This document shows positions 50,220 to 60,838 of a stretch of 64,000 nucleotides of DNA, in pieces (within the stretch, counting starts at the first letter, position 1; each line of letters opens with the position of its first letter). Below the pieces are notes generated by a model. It was not told where the DNA came from. It searched no databases and worked only from the letters and a program-made list of their open reading frames with translations. Origin of the DNA: Flavobacteriaceae bacterium (GTDB taxonomy: Bacteria; Bacteroidota; Bacteroidia; Flavobacteriales; Flavobacteriaceae); the NCBI GenBank assembly GCA_947483075.1, contig CANKLE010000002.1:124001-188000 (forward strand), in the 5' to 3' direction. Both the position numbers and the translations under genes were made by a program.

Positions 50220-51911
50220 ATGTTTGACATTTCTGCGTTAAAAGAAATGAAGCTTACTGAGCTTCAGGACATTGCCAAAACGTCCAAAACCATAAAATAT
50301 GCCGGCGTAAAAAAAGAAGCCTTGATTGCCGAAATTTTAGCCTTGCAAAATAAAACCACTTCGGTTGAACCCGGCTCAGCAGAAGACAAACCAAAAAGAG
50401 CCCGTATTGCCCCCGATAAACCATCGCCAGCTATCGCGCCGTCTACTTTGTTTACAGTTGTAGAAGCAGCTGAAGGTATTTCTGATAAGGAACCCACAAG
50501 TGAACAAGCGGTGAAAAGAGAGCCCAAAGTAAAATTTAACAAATCGGCCTACGAAAAAAAACAGGCGTTAAAAGCACAAACGGTGCAAGCAGATGAGGAT
50601 ACTCAAGCTGTTTCAAATGAAATACAAAATCCGGATTCGGAAGTTGCAGCAGAATCAGTTTCAGAAATAAAGCCCCAACACAAGACGCATCAGCCCAAAC
50701 AAAATCAACAAAATCAACAAAATATTCCCAACGGAAATCAAAATCCGAATTTCAAAAACAAAAAAAATCCAAATTTCAGAGATGCCGATTTTGAATTTGA
50801 TGGGATCATCGAAAGCGAAGGTGTATTAGAAATGATGCCCGATGGCTACGGATTTTTGCGTTCGTCTGATTACAACTATTTGGCTTCGCCCGACGATATT
50901 TATTTATCCACTTCGCAAATTCGTTTATTCGGATTAAAAACAGGTGATACAGTAAAGGGAGTAGTCCGTCCACCCAAAGAAGGCGAAAAGTTTTTCCCTT
51001 TGGTTCGTGTACTCAAAATAAATGGTCACGACCCTCAAGTGGTGCGCGATCGTGTTTCATTTGAGCATTTAACGCCGGTATTTCCGACAGAAAAATTTAG
51101 AATTGCCGACAAAGGAAGTTCAATATCTACCCGCATCATTGATTTGTTTTCTCCTATCGGAAAAGGCCAGCGTGGTATGATTGTGGCCCAGCCCAAAACG
51201 GGTAAAACCATGTTGTTAAAAGACATAGCCAACGCCATTGCGGCCAATCATCCCGAAGTATATTTGTTGGTATTATTGATTGACGAACGTCCAGAAGAGG
51301 TAACCGACATGCAACGTTCGGTACGTGGCGAAGTAATCGCTTCTACTTTTGATAGAGAACCGCAAGAACACGTGAAAATTGCCAACATTGTACTCGAAAA
51401 AGCCAAGCGTTTGGTAGAATGCGGACACGATGTGGTCATTTTATTGGATTCGATAACCCGTTTGGCACGCGCCTACAATACCGTACAACCGGCTTCGGGT
51501 AAAGTATTGAGTGGAGGAGTTGATGCCAATGCCTTGCAAAAACCCAAACGTTTCTTTGGGGCTGCCCGTAATGTAGAAAACGGCGGTTCGTTGAGCATCA
51601 TTGCTACAGCTTTAACCGAAACAGGCTCTAAAATGGATGAGGTGATTTTTGAGGAATTTAAAGGTACCGGAAACATGGAATTGCAGTTGGATCGTAAGAT
51701 TGCCAACAAACGTATTTTCCCGGCTATTGATTTGACTTCTTCGAGTACCCGTCGCGATGATTTGTTACTAGATGAAAAAACCTTGCAACGCATGTGGATC
51801 ATGCGCAAGTATTTGGCCGACATGAACCCAGTGGAAGCAATGGATTTCATCAACGATCGATTCAAGAAAACCCGCAACAACGAAGAGTTTTTGATTTCGA
51901 TGAATGACTAA
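50220..51911 (+). CDS. rho: Transcription termination factor Rho with a large low-complexity N-terminal insertion
   Basis: [59 protein letters not shown]. Confidence 0.97.
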   Translation: MFDISALKEMKLTELQDIAKTSKTIKYAGVKKEALIAEILALQNKTTSVEPGSAEDKPKRARIAPDKPSPAIAPSTLFTVVEAAEGISDKEPTSEQAVKREPKVKFNKSAYEKKQALKAQTVQADEDTQAVSNEIQNPDSEVAAESVSEIKPQHKTHQPKQNQQNQQNIPNGNQNPNFKNKKNPNFRDADFEFDGIIESEGVLEMMPDGYGFLRSSDYNYLASPDDIYLSTSQIRLFGLKTGDTVKGVVRPPKEGEKFFPLVRVLKINGHDPQVVRDRVSFEHLTPVFPTEKFRIADKGSSISTRIIDLFSPIGKGQRGMIVAQPKTGKTMLLKDIANAIAANHPEVYLLVLLIDERPEEVTDMQRSVRGEVIASTFDREPQEHVKIANIVLEKAKRLVECGHDVVILLDSITRLARAYNTVQPASGKVLSGGVDANALQKPKRFFGAARNVENGGSLSIIATALTETGSKMDEVIFEEFKGTGNMELQLDRKIANKRIFPAIDLTSSSTRRDDLLLDEKTLQRMWIMRKYLADMNPVEAMDFINDRFKKTRNNEEFLISMND

Positions 51912-51950
51912 TAAATCAATTTATAATTAAAAAATACTAGTTAAAAATTA

Positions 51951-51980
51951 AAATCCTCCAGTTGGAGGATTTTTTTTGTT
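51951..51980 (+). terminator. Terminator after rho
   Basis: AATCCTCC-agtt-GGAGGATT-TTTTTT. Confidence 0.85.
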
Positions 51981-51998
51981 TTCTAGAAGCCTTAGGAT

Positions 51999-53081
51999 TT
52001 AATAAACGTAAATTTTCTTTGTGATTTCGCTTTCATCTGATTTAAATTTAATAAAATAAAAACCAGTCGGAATGTCTGATAAGGTGATTTTTGATTCAGA
52101 TAGCACAGGATTTTCAAGGTGCTGAATGCGTTGGCCGTTTATTGTAATTAAATCAATTGCAGACATCTGTTCAGTACTTTCTATGGTGATGCTGTGCGTG
52201 TTGGATGGGTTTGGGTAAACGAGCACCTGATTGGCCAAGTTAAACTGAGCACTTGCCAACGGCAGTCCCCAAATGGCTGTCACATAATCCCAATTGTCAA
52301 TGTAGGGATTTCGGTTGCCTTGGCGGGCATAAATGGCGTTATTTCGATCGGTTTCCCGCTGACTCACGGGATCTAGTTGATTCCAGGTGAGTAAAATATT
52401 TAGAAAAGGCTGTGCAAAAACTTGGTCGGAGGTGTTATTAAACATCACGTAATTGTAACCGGCAACTATATTTTCGTAGCGGGTGGCAAAATACAAAAGG
52501 TTTCGAGCAATATCGCCTTTAAATTCGTCGATGGGTTCAAATACAATTCCCGAATAACCCGCTGCATAATCGGCATTTAGATTACCCCCGCGCAGGCTGC
52601 CATTGAGCGAAGTCCAATTGGCATTGCCTACTTTTCCAAAAGGCAAATCGCCACGCTGGGCATTTACTTTTTTGTCTGCCGGCACTACAAAATGGGCGTC
52701 CGAATACATCGGTGTTGTTGCATTAAAAACCGATTGGGGTATCAGGTGCTCTCGGTTGTATCGTTCGCCTTCGTTATTGCCCAACGTTCCATCATCTTGG
52801 TTGATGCCGTAAGTAAATGAATACGCGTCAGGGCCAGTTGGATTTTCGGAATAATTGTCCAACATCGTTCCGTCGTTTTCGTAATAAAAATCTTTATCCG
52901 AAGTGAGGTAGGTGGTATACAAACCAGAATAGCCCCGGTCGTTGTGGTTTTTGATGATGTTGTACAGTTGGGTTTTAAGTACGTAGCCTGCGCCTGTTGC
53001 GGTGCTGTAGTAACCGGCTGGCGGTTGGGCGTTGACAAAAAAACCACACAATATACTAGTTAAAAAAAGGGTGTTTTTCAT
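51999..53081 (-). CDS. Secreted endonuclease I (NucM/EndA) with T9SS C-terminal domain
   Basis: YNREHLIPQSVF nuclease motif; C-terminal sorting domain (LANQVLVYPNPSNTHSITIE...GFYFIKFKSDESEITKKIYVY). Confidence 0.92.
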   Translation of the reverse strand: MKNTLFLTSILCGFFVNAQPPAGYYSTATGAGYVLKTQLYNIIKNHNDRGYSGLYTTYLTSDKDFYYENDGTMLDNYSENPTGPDAYSFTYGINQDDGTLGNNEGERYNREHLIPQSVFNATTPMYSDAHFVVPADKKVNAQRGDLPFGKVGNANWTSLNGSLRGGNLNADYAAGYSGIVFEPIDEFKGDIARNLLYFATRYENIVAGYNYVMFNNTSDQVFAQPFLNILLTWNQLDPVSQRETDRNNAIYARQGNRNPYIDNWDYVTAIWGLPLASAQFNLANQVLVYPNPSNTHSITIESTEQMSAIDLITINGQRIQHLENPVLSESKITLSDIPTGFYFIKFKSDESEITKKIYVY

Positions 53082-53089
53082 ATTGAAAA

Positions 53090-54328
53090 TTAGGCGTTTA
53101 GTGCATTCGTACTACTTTCTTTGCGCTCAAGTAAAGCCATGTAAAACCCATCAAATCCCGTTTCTGAAGCGAGAATTTTCACATCTTTTACAAAGTTAAA
53201 TTGTTGCCCGATTTCTGTTTTCAAGAAATTTTTAATTTGATTCTCATTCTCAGAAGGCAAAATAGAGCAGGTGGCATACACCAATTTTCCGCCCGGTTTT
53301 ACAATTTTGGAATAGTTTTCTAATACTTCGGCTTGTACTTTTTTGATGTTATCAATAAATTCGGGTTGTAGTTTCCATTTGGCATCCGGGTTTCGTTTTA
53401 ATACACCCAATCCGCTGCAAGGGGCGTCAATCAGAACGCGATCGGCTTTTTCGTGTAGTTTTTTGATCACCTTGGTTGACTCAATGATGCGGTATTCTAT
53501 ATTGAATGCGCCGTTGCGTTTGGCGCGTAACTTGAGTTGTTTGAGTTTGCTTTCATACAAATCCATGGCGATCAATTGGCCTTTGTTTTCCATGAGCGAA
53601 GCCATATGCAAGGTTTTACCGCCAGCACCTGCACAGGTGTCTACCACGCGCATGCCAGGAGCTACATCTAGAAAAGCAGCGACCAATTGCGAACTGGCAT
53701 CTTGCACTTCAAAAAAACCATCTTTAAAAGCATCGGTCAAAAACACGTTGGCGCGCTCTTTGAGTACTAAGGCATCGGGTTGATCGGGCAAATACTCGGT
53801 TTCTATGTTGAGATCCATGAGTAGAGCACGCAATTTTTCTTTGGTGGTTTTGAGCGTATTGGTGCGCAAAATTACTTTTGCGGGTTGGTTTTGTGCGGCA
53901 ATTTCAGTAGCCCATTTTTTTTCACCCAATTCGGCAACACCCAAGGCATCCATCCAATCGGGAATCGATTCTTTGAATACCCGCACTCTGGATAATTCGT
54001 CAAAACGGCCTTTAATTTTTCGTTCGGGCGTACCTTCCAACTGACGCCAGTCGGGAATAGGATACCCACGCAATACGGCCCAAACGGCAAAAATTCGCCA
54101 TAAATTATCGCGGTCAAAGGGTTCTTTTACTTCGGCAATTTCGGCATACAAGCGTTTCCAACGCACAATTTCATAAATGGTTTCGGCTACAAACTTCCGA
54201 TCTGAACTGCCCCAGCGTTTGTCTTTTTTGAGTGCGCGAGCCACTACTTTGTCGGCATATTCGCCTTCGTTAAAAATCGCGTTCAGGGAATCTATGGTGG
54301 TGTAAACTAAATTTCTATGTAATCTCAT
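53090..54328 (-). CDS. RsmB/NOP2-type RNA (cytosine-5) methyltransferase
   Basis: VVDTCAGAGGKTLHMA, DAPCSGLGVLKRNPD, LVYATCSILPSENE. Confidence 0.93.
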   Translation of the reverse strand: MRLHRNLVYTTIDSLNAIFNEGEYADKVVARALKKDKRWGSSDRKFVAETIYEIVRWKRLYAEIAEVKEPFDRDNLWRIFAVWAVLRGYPIPDWRQLEGTPERKIKGRFDELSRVRVFKESIPDWMDALGVAELGEKKWATEIAAQNQPAKVILRTNTLKTTKEKLRALLMDLNIETEYLPDQPDALVLKERANVFLTDAFKDGFFEVQDASSQLVAAFLDVAPGMRVVDTCAGAGGKTLHMASLMENKGQLIAMDLYESKLKQLKLRAKRNGAFNIEYRIIESTKVIKKLHEKADRVLIDAPCSGLGVLKRNPDAKWKLQPEFIDNIKKVQAEVLENYSKIVKPGGKLVYATCSILPSENENQIKNFLKTEIGQQFNFVKDVKILASETGFDGFYMALLERKESSTNALNA

Positions 54329-54404
54329 GGGTTGTTGAATTGGGGGCTAAAGATAGGTAAATCGCCCGTATTATCTAGGTTTGCTTGGACGTATTCCTTC
54401 GCCA

Positions 54405-54430
54405 AAAAAAACACTGCCGAAACAGTGTTG
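54405..54430 (-). terminator. Terminator after kup
   Basis: ACACTG-ccgaaa-CAGTGT with an A run on the + strand (T run on the minus strand). Confidence 0.75.
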
Positions 54431-54436
54431 CTATTT

Positions 54437-56419
54437 TTATTTGATGCGCACCAAGCCTATTTTTTCGGGTGGATGCAGCACCATGGGGAACTTTTCAATT
54501 TTTACCGAGCTGCTGTCTAGTCCAAAGCCACGTTCTTCTGACAAACTGAATTTCTTAATTAAGAAATAGGTATTCATGATGATTTTTTCGTGCCACAACA
54601 GGTCGCTGTCATTCGATAAAAATTTCTCGGACAAGACAAACTTAAAGTCGCCAATGATGTTGTTTTTACTCAAGGATTCGTAGCGACTGGTTACATCTAC
54701 TTCGCCTTTGTTTACCATATCAATCAATACTTCTTTAAACATTAAATTGATTTTGGTGGCTTCGCGGAAACCCAAATTGAAGTCTATTCGAAACAAATCG
54801 TCTTTGATGATTTCGGTTACTTTGTATTCGCGGTTGTAGGGTTCGTTCAAAATATTAACATGCACAAACCAATAAATGTCGGCACGTTTGGGACGTTTTT
54901 GTAAAATAGAATACATTACTTTTTCTTCGATCTCGTCGGTTCGACTGGCATTGGTCATGTACACCAAGTGCGTGGCGTATTTGGGAATGGATAAATCGAC
55001 ACTCAGTTCGGCCAATACTTTTTTGTAATCTTCTATTTTTACGAACTTGGTGTAATTCTTGCTGATTTGCTTGGCCAAATACCAGGTAGTCATGATTGAT
55101 ATTAGGGCAATTGCAATGATCAAAGTAACATAGCCACCATCGGCAAATTTGGTGATGTTTGCATACAAGAAACTGAATTCGATAATCAGGTAAATGGCGA
55201 TTAAAGGAATGATGATAAATAAACTCACTCGTTTCATGATGAGGAAAAAATTCAACAACACGGTGGTCATAATCATACACAATATAATGGCCAAGCCATA
55301 GGCGTGCTCCATGTTGCTCGATTCTTCAAAATGCAACACGATCCCGATACAGCCCAATAATAACAACCAGTTTATCGAAGGGATGTACAATTGTCCTTTG
55401 AGTTCGGTGGGGTATTTGATTTTTACCTTTGGCCAAAAATTTAATCGCATGGCTTCATTTATTAAGGTAAATGATCCACTAATTAAGGCTTGTGAAGCGA
55501 TAACGGCTGCTAAGGTAGCAATGACAATTCCGATGGGTTGAAACCAGCTTGCCATCGACAAATAAAAGGGATTGGCGTTGCTTCCTCCCAAACTTTGCAA
55601 GCTAACTCCTTCGTGACTAATTAGGTAAGCAGCTTGTCCAAAGTAATTTAGGATCAGCATTACTTTTACAAAAATCCAACTGATTCGAATGTTTTTACGT
55701 CCGCAATGTCCCATATCCGAGTATAAGGCTTCGGCCCCTGTGGTACACAAAAATACAAACCCCAACACAAAGAAACCTTCGGGGTTAATTCCTTGATCGG
55801 CCATCAGTAGATGGTAGGCGTAATAGGGATTAATCGCTTTCAGTACTTCTAAATTTCCTGCAATTTGAATGATGCCAATCACACCCAACATCAAAAACCA
55901 AACGAGCATCACGGGGGCAAAAAATTTACCCACCAGTTTGGTGCCAAATTGTTGAATGGTAAACAGGATTACTAAGATGCCAATTACAATAGGCACCGTA
56001 TTTAGATCAGGATAAAAGGTGCGAATCCCTTCAACCGCAGATGAAACCGAAATAGGAGGGGTAATGATTCCATCAGCCAAGAGGGCACTTCCGCCTATAA
56101 TTGCTGGAATAATGAGCCATTTTATTTTGGTGCGTTTCACCAAGGCATACAAAGCAAAAATTCCGCCTTCGCCATTGTTGTCTGCACTCAAAGTGATAAT
56201 TACATATTTTAAGGTGGTTTGTAAGGTAAGTGTCCAAAAAACCAAGGAAACGCCGCCCAGCACTAAGTCTTTGTTGATGGCAAAATTCATTCCTAAGATG
56301 GCTTTCATTACATACAGCGGAGAAGTCCCGATGTCGCCATAAATAATTCCTAAGGTGATTAATAAGCCGGCAGCAGATAATTTGCTGTGTAAATTGTGAT
56401 TCGCAGAAGTAGTACTCAT
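54437..56419 (-). CDS. kup: KUP/HAK/KT family potassium transporter
   Basis: LGIIYGDIGTSPLYVMKAI, GGIFALYALVKR, GTKLVGKFFAPVMLVWF; start trimmed to MSTTSANHN. Confidence 0.95.
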   Translation of the reverse strand: MSTTSANHNLHSKLSAAGLLITLGIIYGDIGTSPLYVMKAILGMNFAINKDLVLGGVSLVFWTLTLQTTLKYVIITLSADNNGEGGIFALYALVKRTKIKWLIIPAIIGGSALLADGIITPPISVSSAVEGIRTFYPDLNTVPIVIGILVILFTIQQFGTKLVGKFFAPVMLVWFLMLGVIGIIQIAGNLEVLKAINPYYAYHLLMADQGINPEGFFVLGFVFLCTTGAEALYSDMGHCGRKNIRISWIFVKVMLILNYFGQAAYLISHEGVSLQSLGGSNANPFYLSMASWFQPIGIVIATLAAVIASQALISGSFTLINEAMRLNFWPKVKIKYPTELKGQLYIPSINWLLLLGCIGIVLHFEESSNMEHAYGLAIILCMIMTTVLLNFFLIMKRVSLFIIIPLIAIYLIIEFSFLYANITKFADGGYVTLIIAIALISIMTTWYLAKQISKNYTKFVKIEDYKKVLAELSVDLSIPKYATHLVYMTNASRTDEIEEKVMYSILQKRPKRADIYWFVHVNILNEPYNREYKVTEIIKDDLFRIDFNLGFREATKINLMFKEVLIDMVNKGEVDVTSRYESLSKNNIIGDFKFVLSEKFLSNDSDLLWHEKIIMNTYFLIKKFSLSEERGFGLDSSSVKIEKFPMVLHPPEKIGLVRIK

Positions 56420-56496
56420 GTGTGTTAAAAAAGTGCACAAATTTACTATATTTCAGTACACCATAATTTTTTTAGGTTTTATTTTTCAGTTCAACC

Positions 56497-56527
56497 CAAA
56501 AAAAAACGGCCGAAGCTGTTTTTTTAA
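56497..56527 (-). terminator. Terminator of the sigma-factor operon
   Basis: Minus strand ACAGC-TTCG-GCCGT-TTTTTT: UUCG-loop hairpin and T run. Confidence 0.6.
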
Positions 56528-56560
56528 ATTTAAGGTATATGTAGGAAATGATTTTAATAG

Positions 56561-57007
56561 TTAATGTTCTTTTTTATTTCGAAATTGTTGCAACAACTTC
56601 TGGTTAAATTGGTCTTCTGCTTTTTTAAGTTTTAAAATTTTAATGGCCGGTAAAAATTCTTTCAAACTTTGAATAAATTTTTTGCGATTTTGGTACATTA
56701 GGTCTTCGTCCATTTCCATTTTTGTGAGCAAAGCAGTTGCTTCTTTGGTATTTAATTCGTCGAGATTACCTTCAGTATTATCGATATATCGCTTCCATTT
56801 GTCGAGCTTGATATCGCGTTGTTTATCTTCGAAGGCGTTGTATAAGGGCCAAAATTTTACCGATTCTTCTGTAGTTAAAGAAAGTGCTGTTGAAATGTAG
56901 GCAGTTTTTAAAGCCCTAATTTGTTCTTTTTTCTCTTTAAATCTGGCCGGTTGAGCTTGAACTGTTATAGCAATTAATAAAAATAAAAGACAGTGTATAT
57001 TTTTCAT
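56561..57007 (-). CDS. Secreted helical protein (ECF sigma-associated, Spy/CpxP-like sensor type)
   Basis: Signal peptide; LSLTTEESVKFWPLYNAFEDKQRDIK; third gene after the sigma factor. Confidence 0.75.
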   Translation of the reverse strand: MKNIHCLLFLLIAITVQAQPARFKEKKEQIRALKTAYISTALSLTTEESVKFWPLYNAFEDKQRDIKLDKWKRYIDNTEGNLDELNTKEATALLTKMEMDEDLMYQNRKKFIQSLKEFLPAIKILKLKKAEDQFNQKLLQQFRNKKEH

Positions 57008-57018
57008 CTCGAATCAAT

Positions 57019-57366
57019 TTATTTAGAAGGTTGTTTGTAGATACTAATGTTATTTAATTCTGTTTCATTTAGGTATTCAGCGAGTTCATAACTGCTTAAA
57101 TCGGTTTCGTATACTAAGTAATTTTCTGCTATTTGAACATCAATTTCGTTGGAGTCGGTTGTTGAAATAGTAAAATAAGTAAATGACAAGCCAATGACCA
57201 AAACGGCGGCTGCAGCCCAAATCCATTTATTTTTCATTGGATGCAACCGAACTAATTTTGGCGCTCGACTGCTAAATTCCAATTGCTGAAAATGCTCAAA
57301 ATAATTTTCGGGCACAGCAAAGCCAGGTTTTATTTTATTGTTTTCGTTTAGTTTAATAGGTTCCAT
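57019..57366 (-). CDS. Single-TM protein, candidate anti-sigma factor
   Basis: Short cytosolic N-terminus, one TM (WIWAAAAVLVIGLSFTYF), overlaps the region immediately after the sigma gene. Confidence 0.7.
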   Translation of the reverse strand: MEPIKLNENNKIKPGFAVPENYFEHFQQLEFSSRAPKLVRLHPMKNKWIWAAAAVLVIGLSFTYFTISTTDSNEIDVQIAENYLVYETDLSSYELAEYLNETELNNISIYKQPSK

Positions 57367-57367
57367 A

Positions 57368-57910
57368 TCAGTTAGTTTGTAATAAATGTGCTTCAATTTT
57401 TTTTACGGCATGGTGATAGGATGCTTTTAAGGCGCCCACCGAAGTACCCAATATTTCAGATAATTCTTCGTATTTCAATTCGTTAAAATACCGCATTTTA
57501 AAAACCAATTGTTGTTTTTCGGGCAACAGGAGTATGGCTTTTTGTAACTTAAGTTGAATGTCGTCGCCTTCAAAATATACATCCGCTTTCAAATTGTCGA
57601 TTACAAAGGCTTGGTGTTCCAAACTCGTACGGCCATTCTTTTTAGCTTTTTGACTCAGGTGAGTTAAGGCTTCATTGGTAGCAATCCGGAACATCCACGT
57701 ATATAATTTGCTTTCTTGTTTAAAATTTTTTAGGTGCTGAAACACTTTTACAAAGGTGTTTTGCAACACGTCGTCGGCATCATCATGCAGCAATACAATC
57801 GAACGAATGTGATAGTATAAAGGTTTTTGGAATTGGCTCACCAATTTTTCAAACGCCTTGTTTTGCGTTTGGGGATCCAGAAGCTCTTGTATGAATTCGT
57901 GCTCGTTCAA
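57368..57910 (-). CDS. ECF RNA polymerase sigma factor
   Basis: DDADDVLQNTFVKVFQHLKNFKQESKLYTWMFRIATNEALTHL; LPEKQQLVFKMRYFNELKYEELSEILGTSVGALKASYHHAVKKIE. Confidence 0.94.
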   Translation of the reverse strand: MNEHEFIQELLDPQTQNKAFEKLVSQFQKPLYYHIRSIVLLHDDADDVLQNTFVKVFQHLKNFKQESKLYTWMFRIATNEALTHLSQKAKKNGRTSLEHQAFVIDNLKADVYFEGDDIQLKLQKAILLLPEKQQLVFKMRYFNELKYEELSEILGTSVGALKASYHHAVKKIEAHLLQTN

Positions 57911-57984
57911 AATTCGGTCAAAATTTGGTCTTAAGAGCAGATTAGTTACAAATGGTTTAAAAGGCCACAGTATTTGTTAGTAAA

Positions 57985-59055
57985 TTAAGGCAATGTAGCC
58001 GTAGAATCTTGCGCGATAACAGGAGAAAGCACTGTCGCGACAGGTTTTACAGGAAAATACAATTCGGTCATCCATTGAGACGGATTGGCGATTTGGGTAC
58101 TGCTTTTGGTATAGACTTCTAGCATTGGTACTGCTGTATTTTCGGAGATGTGATTTTTGTCAAAATAGCTGCGGGTCTTTTTTCGAGCATCAGACAAGTG
58201 AGAATAATCGCCCTTTAAGTTGGTTTTATAGCAGGTAAAGGATTCCAAAACACCCGAGGTAATTTGACTGCCTGGACTGGTGAAAATAGAATCTTTGATG
58301 GGCAAACAAACCGAGATTTTACTGAATCCTTTGGGGTAATCATAAGCGTGATAGATCACAAAAGGAGCACCTGTAGCGCGGAGCTTATTTTTTTGAAAAA
58401 AACGAAGCATACGCGGAACCAAAATGCGAATGTTTTTTTGCACTTGTATAGTTTTGCAATTGATCAATTCCCGCAAGTAAAAACAGCCTTTCTTTTTGGT
58501 AATCCCTTTTAGGGTTACCGAATAGGTTTGCAATTCTTTACGAATGGTTTGACTTAAATTGAGTAATGTTTTTTGCATGGCCATAGAAATACTTTGCTGT
58601 ACTCCGCCATGCAAGGCATAGGTTACTTTGGTGTTGAAACTCACCGCACCAATATAATGCCAAGTAAGTACGGTTCCTTTTAGACTGTCTTTGAGCGTCC
58701 AGCTGAATTCGGCCGCTTTTTCATTGATTTGCAATTTTTGAACAATCGTTTTATTTTCAATGCTTTTGGTAGTTAATAGTTTACCTGATTCTGAACTCCC
58801 TTCCCACATGCAATAGCCGGAAACTCCTATGGTATTGCTGGGAAATGAATAGACTAAACTAGGATCGGCTTGTTTCCAATAGGAAAAAGTTTGCCAATTT
58901 CGGCAATCGTTCAAGTATTTGTATACCTGCGATTTTGGCGCATTAATAAACTGAGATTGGCGAACATCAAATTCGTTTTTTTGTGTACTCACGTGCACAG
59001 AAAATGCAATAAATCCCAACAGGGCCAACAAAAAAAGGTACTTGATGATCTTCAT
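57985..59055 (-). CDS. SRPBCC-type protein with C-terminal effector-binding-like domain
   Basis: N-terminal TM, INAPKSQVYKYLNDCRNWQTFSYW; C-terminal GyrI-like region AVPMLEVYTKSSTQIANPSQWMTELYFPV. Confidence 0.78.
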   Translation of the reverse strand: MKIIKYLFLLALLGFIAFSVHVSTQKNEFDVRQSQFINAPKSQVYKYLNDCRNWQTFSYWKQADPSLVYSFPSNTIGVSGYCMWEGSSESGKLLTTKSIENKTIVQKLQINEKAAEFSWTLKDSLKGTVLTWHYIGAVSFNTKVTYALHGGVQQSISMAMQKTLLNLSQTIRKELQTYSVTLKGITKKKGCFYLRELINCKTIQVQKNIRILVPRMLRFFQKNKLRATGAPFVIYHAYDYPKGFSKISVCLPIKDSIFTSPGSQITSGVLESFTCYKTNLKGDYSHLSDARKKTRSYFDKNHISENTAVPMLEVYTKSSTQIANPSQWMTELYFPVKPVATVLSPVIAQDSTATLP

Positions 59056-59082
59056 AGGTTTACTCGAATTACCAATTTAGAA

Positions 59083-59271
59083 TTAGCGTTTAAATACGAT
59101 TTTTATCACAAACAGCAGCAGTATAAAAACCAAAAAGGCAATCAATACTTTAAAATTTCCTTTGTAATATTTCTCGTGAATTTTAAAATCTTTACGGTAG
59201 GAAATGACCATCGCTACGACAAAGCTTATAAAAAATAACAGCGCAAAAACAAGTTGGCCTTTACTAAACAT
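59083..59271 (-). CDS. Small two-TM membrane protein
   Basis: MFSKGQLVFALLFFISFVVAMVISYRKDFKIHEKYYKGNFKVLIAFLVFILLLFVIKIV. Confidence 0.7.
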   Translation of the reverse strand: MFSKGQLVFALLFFISFVVAMVISYRKDFKIHEKYYKGNFKVLIAFLVFILLLFVIKIVFKR

Positions 59272-59349
59272 AATTTGAAAATTTTCAAGCAAATTTAGGT
59301 AAATGTTCCCGAATGTTTTTATTTTGGTTGATCAATTAAAACAAGCAAT

Positions 59350-59739
59350 ATGCAAAAACAACTCAAAGCCGTTCAAGAATTCCATACCGCTTTTGCCATC
59401 GGGCATAGCGAGGTGCCTAGAGCCGATTTAGGAACCACCAAAAATATCCTGCGCTACGAATTAATGCGCGAAGAAAACGAGGAATATTTTGAAGCCGTTC
59501 AAAACCATGATTTGATCGAAATTGCCGATGCCTTGGGCGATATGCTCTATATTTTATGCGGCACCATCATCGAACATGGCTTGCAGCATAAGATCGAGGA
59601 AGTATTTGACGAGATTCAACGCAGCAACATGAGCAAATTGGGTGCCGACGGAAAACCCATATACCGGGAAGACGGCAAAGTGATGAAGGGTCCCAACTAT
59701 TTTAAGCCCGACTTTAGTTCGATATTAACTCAGGAATAA
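59350..59739 (+). CDS. MazG-like NTP pyrophosphohydrolase
   Basis: LMREENEEYFEAVQNHDLIEIADALGDMLYILCG (EExxE...ExxD). Confidence 0.9.
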   Translation: MQKQLKAVQEFHTAFAIGHSEVPRADLGTTKNILRYELMREENEEYFEAVQNHDLIEIADALGDMLYILCGTIIEHGLQHKIEEVFDEIQRSNMSKLGADGKPIYREDGKVMKGPNYFKPDFSSILTQE

Positions 59740-59770
59740 AAAAAGCGACTAGATAGTCGCTTTTTGTTTT
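59738..59770. terminator. Bidirectional terminator
   Basis: AAAGCGACTA-ga-TAGTCGCTTT with flanking A/T runs. Confidence 0.85.
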
Positions 59771-60838
59771 TTATACTTTAACCGTCCAGTCAAAGGGGTC
59801 TTCGGCTTGATTGTATTGAATATGTACTAATTTTTCTTTGAGCAACAAGGCCATCGAATTTTCTATTTTGGGCAATTCATAATAGTCGTCTTGGTAGGAA
59901 AATCCGATGATGGGATTCACCACGGCTGCAGTGCCCGAACCAAATACTTCTTTCAAGCTTCCGTTTTTGGCGGCTTCAATCAATTCGCTCACCAATACCG
60001 GTTGAATGTTTACTTCAATACCCATTTTTTCGGCCAGGGCAATCAAACTTTTTCGGGTAACTCCATCCAAGATGCGTTCGCTGGTTGGCGCGGTATAGAG
60101 TGCGTCGTTGATTCTAAAAAACACATTCATGGTTCCGGCTTCTTCGAGTTTGGTGTGCGTGGCATCGTCGGTCCAAATGATTTGTTGGAAGCCTTTTTCG
60201 TTGGCCAATTTGGTGGGATAAAATTGAGCCGAATAGTTACCCGCGGCTTTGGCAGCTCCAATACCTCCATTGGCAGCACGGCTGTAATGCTCGGCGATAA
60301 TCACCTTTACTTCACCCGAATAATAGGATTTGGCCGGCGAAAGGATAATCATAAAACGGTATTGACTTGAGGGCGCAGCAATTACGCCACTTCCTACGGC
60401 TATCATAAACGGACGTACATATAAGGAATTTCCGAGGCCTTTTTTTACCCAATCGCGTTCTAAATTTACGAGCTGTTTCAAGCCTCCCATAAAAATCTCT
60501 TCGGGAACTTCGGGCATTGCCATGCGCACCGCCGAATGATTGAAACGCTCAAAATTCTGATCCGGACGAAACAACCAAACATCGTCTTGCTCGTCTTTGT
60601 AGGCTTTCATGCCTTCAAAAATAGCTTGTCCGTAGTGAAAAACTTTGGCCGAAGGGTCTAACAAAAATGGCTCATAGGGTTTAATCACCGGTTCTTGCCA
60701 TTTTCCTTCTTTAAAGTCACACCACAACATGTAGTCAGTAAAAGTAGAACCGAAGGCTAAATTGTTAAAATCAACCGAATCTATATTGGACTGGGGAACC
60801 GGTACGATAGTAATTTTTTGAGTAGTACTCTCACTCAT
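59771..60838 (-). CDS. ilvE: Branched-chain amino acid aminotransferase
   Basis: HYGQAIFEGMKAYKD, GNYSAQFYPTKLANEKGFQQIIWTD, GSGTAAVVNPI. Confidence 0.96.
   Translation of the reverse strand: MSESTTQKITIVPVPQSNIDSVDFNNLAFGSTFTDYMLWCDFKEGKWQEPVIKPYEPFLLDPSAKVFHYGQAIFEGMKAYKDEQDDVWLFRPDQNFERFNHSAVRMAMPEVPEEIFMGGLKQLVNLERDWVKKGLGNSLYVRPFMIAVGSGVIAAPSSQYRFMIILSPAKSYYSGEVKVIIAEHYSRAANGGIGAAKAAGNYSAQFYPTKLANEKGFQQIIWTDDATHTKLEEAGTMNVFFRINDALYTAPTSERILDGVTRKSLIALAEKMGIEVNIQPVLVSELIEAAKNGSLKEVFGSGTAAVVNPIIGFSYQDDYYELPKIENSMALLLKEKLVHIQYNQAEDPFDWTVKV

Noticed and set aside
59891-60370. 159-aa antisense ORF in ilvE
   Set aside because: Shadow ORF; no recognisable domain and ilvE is certain.
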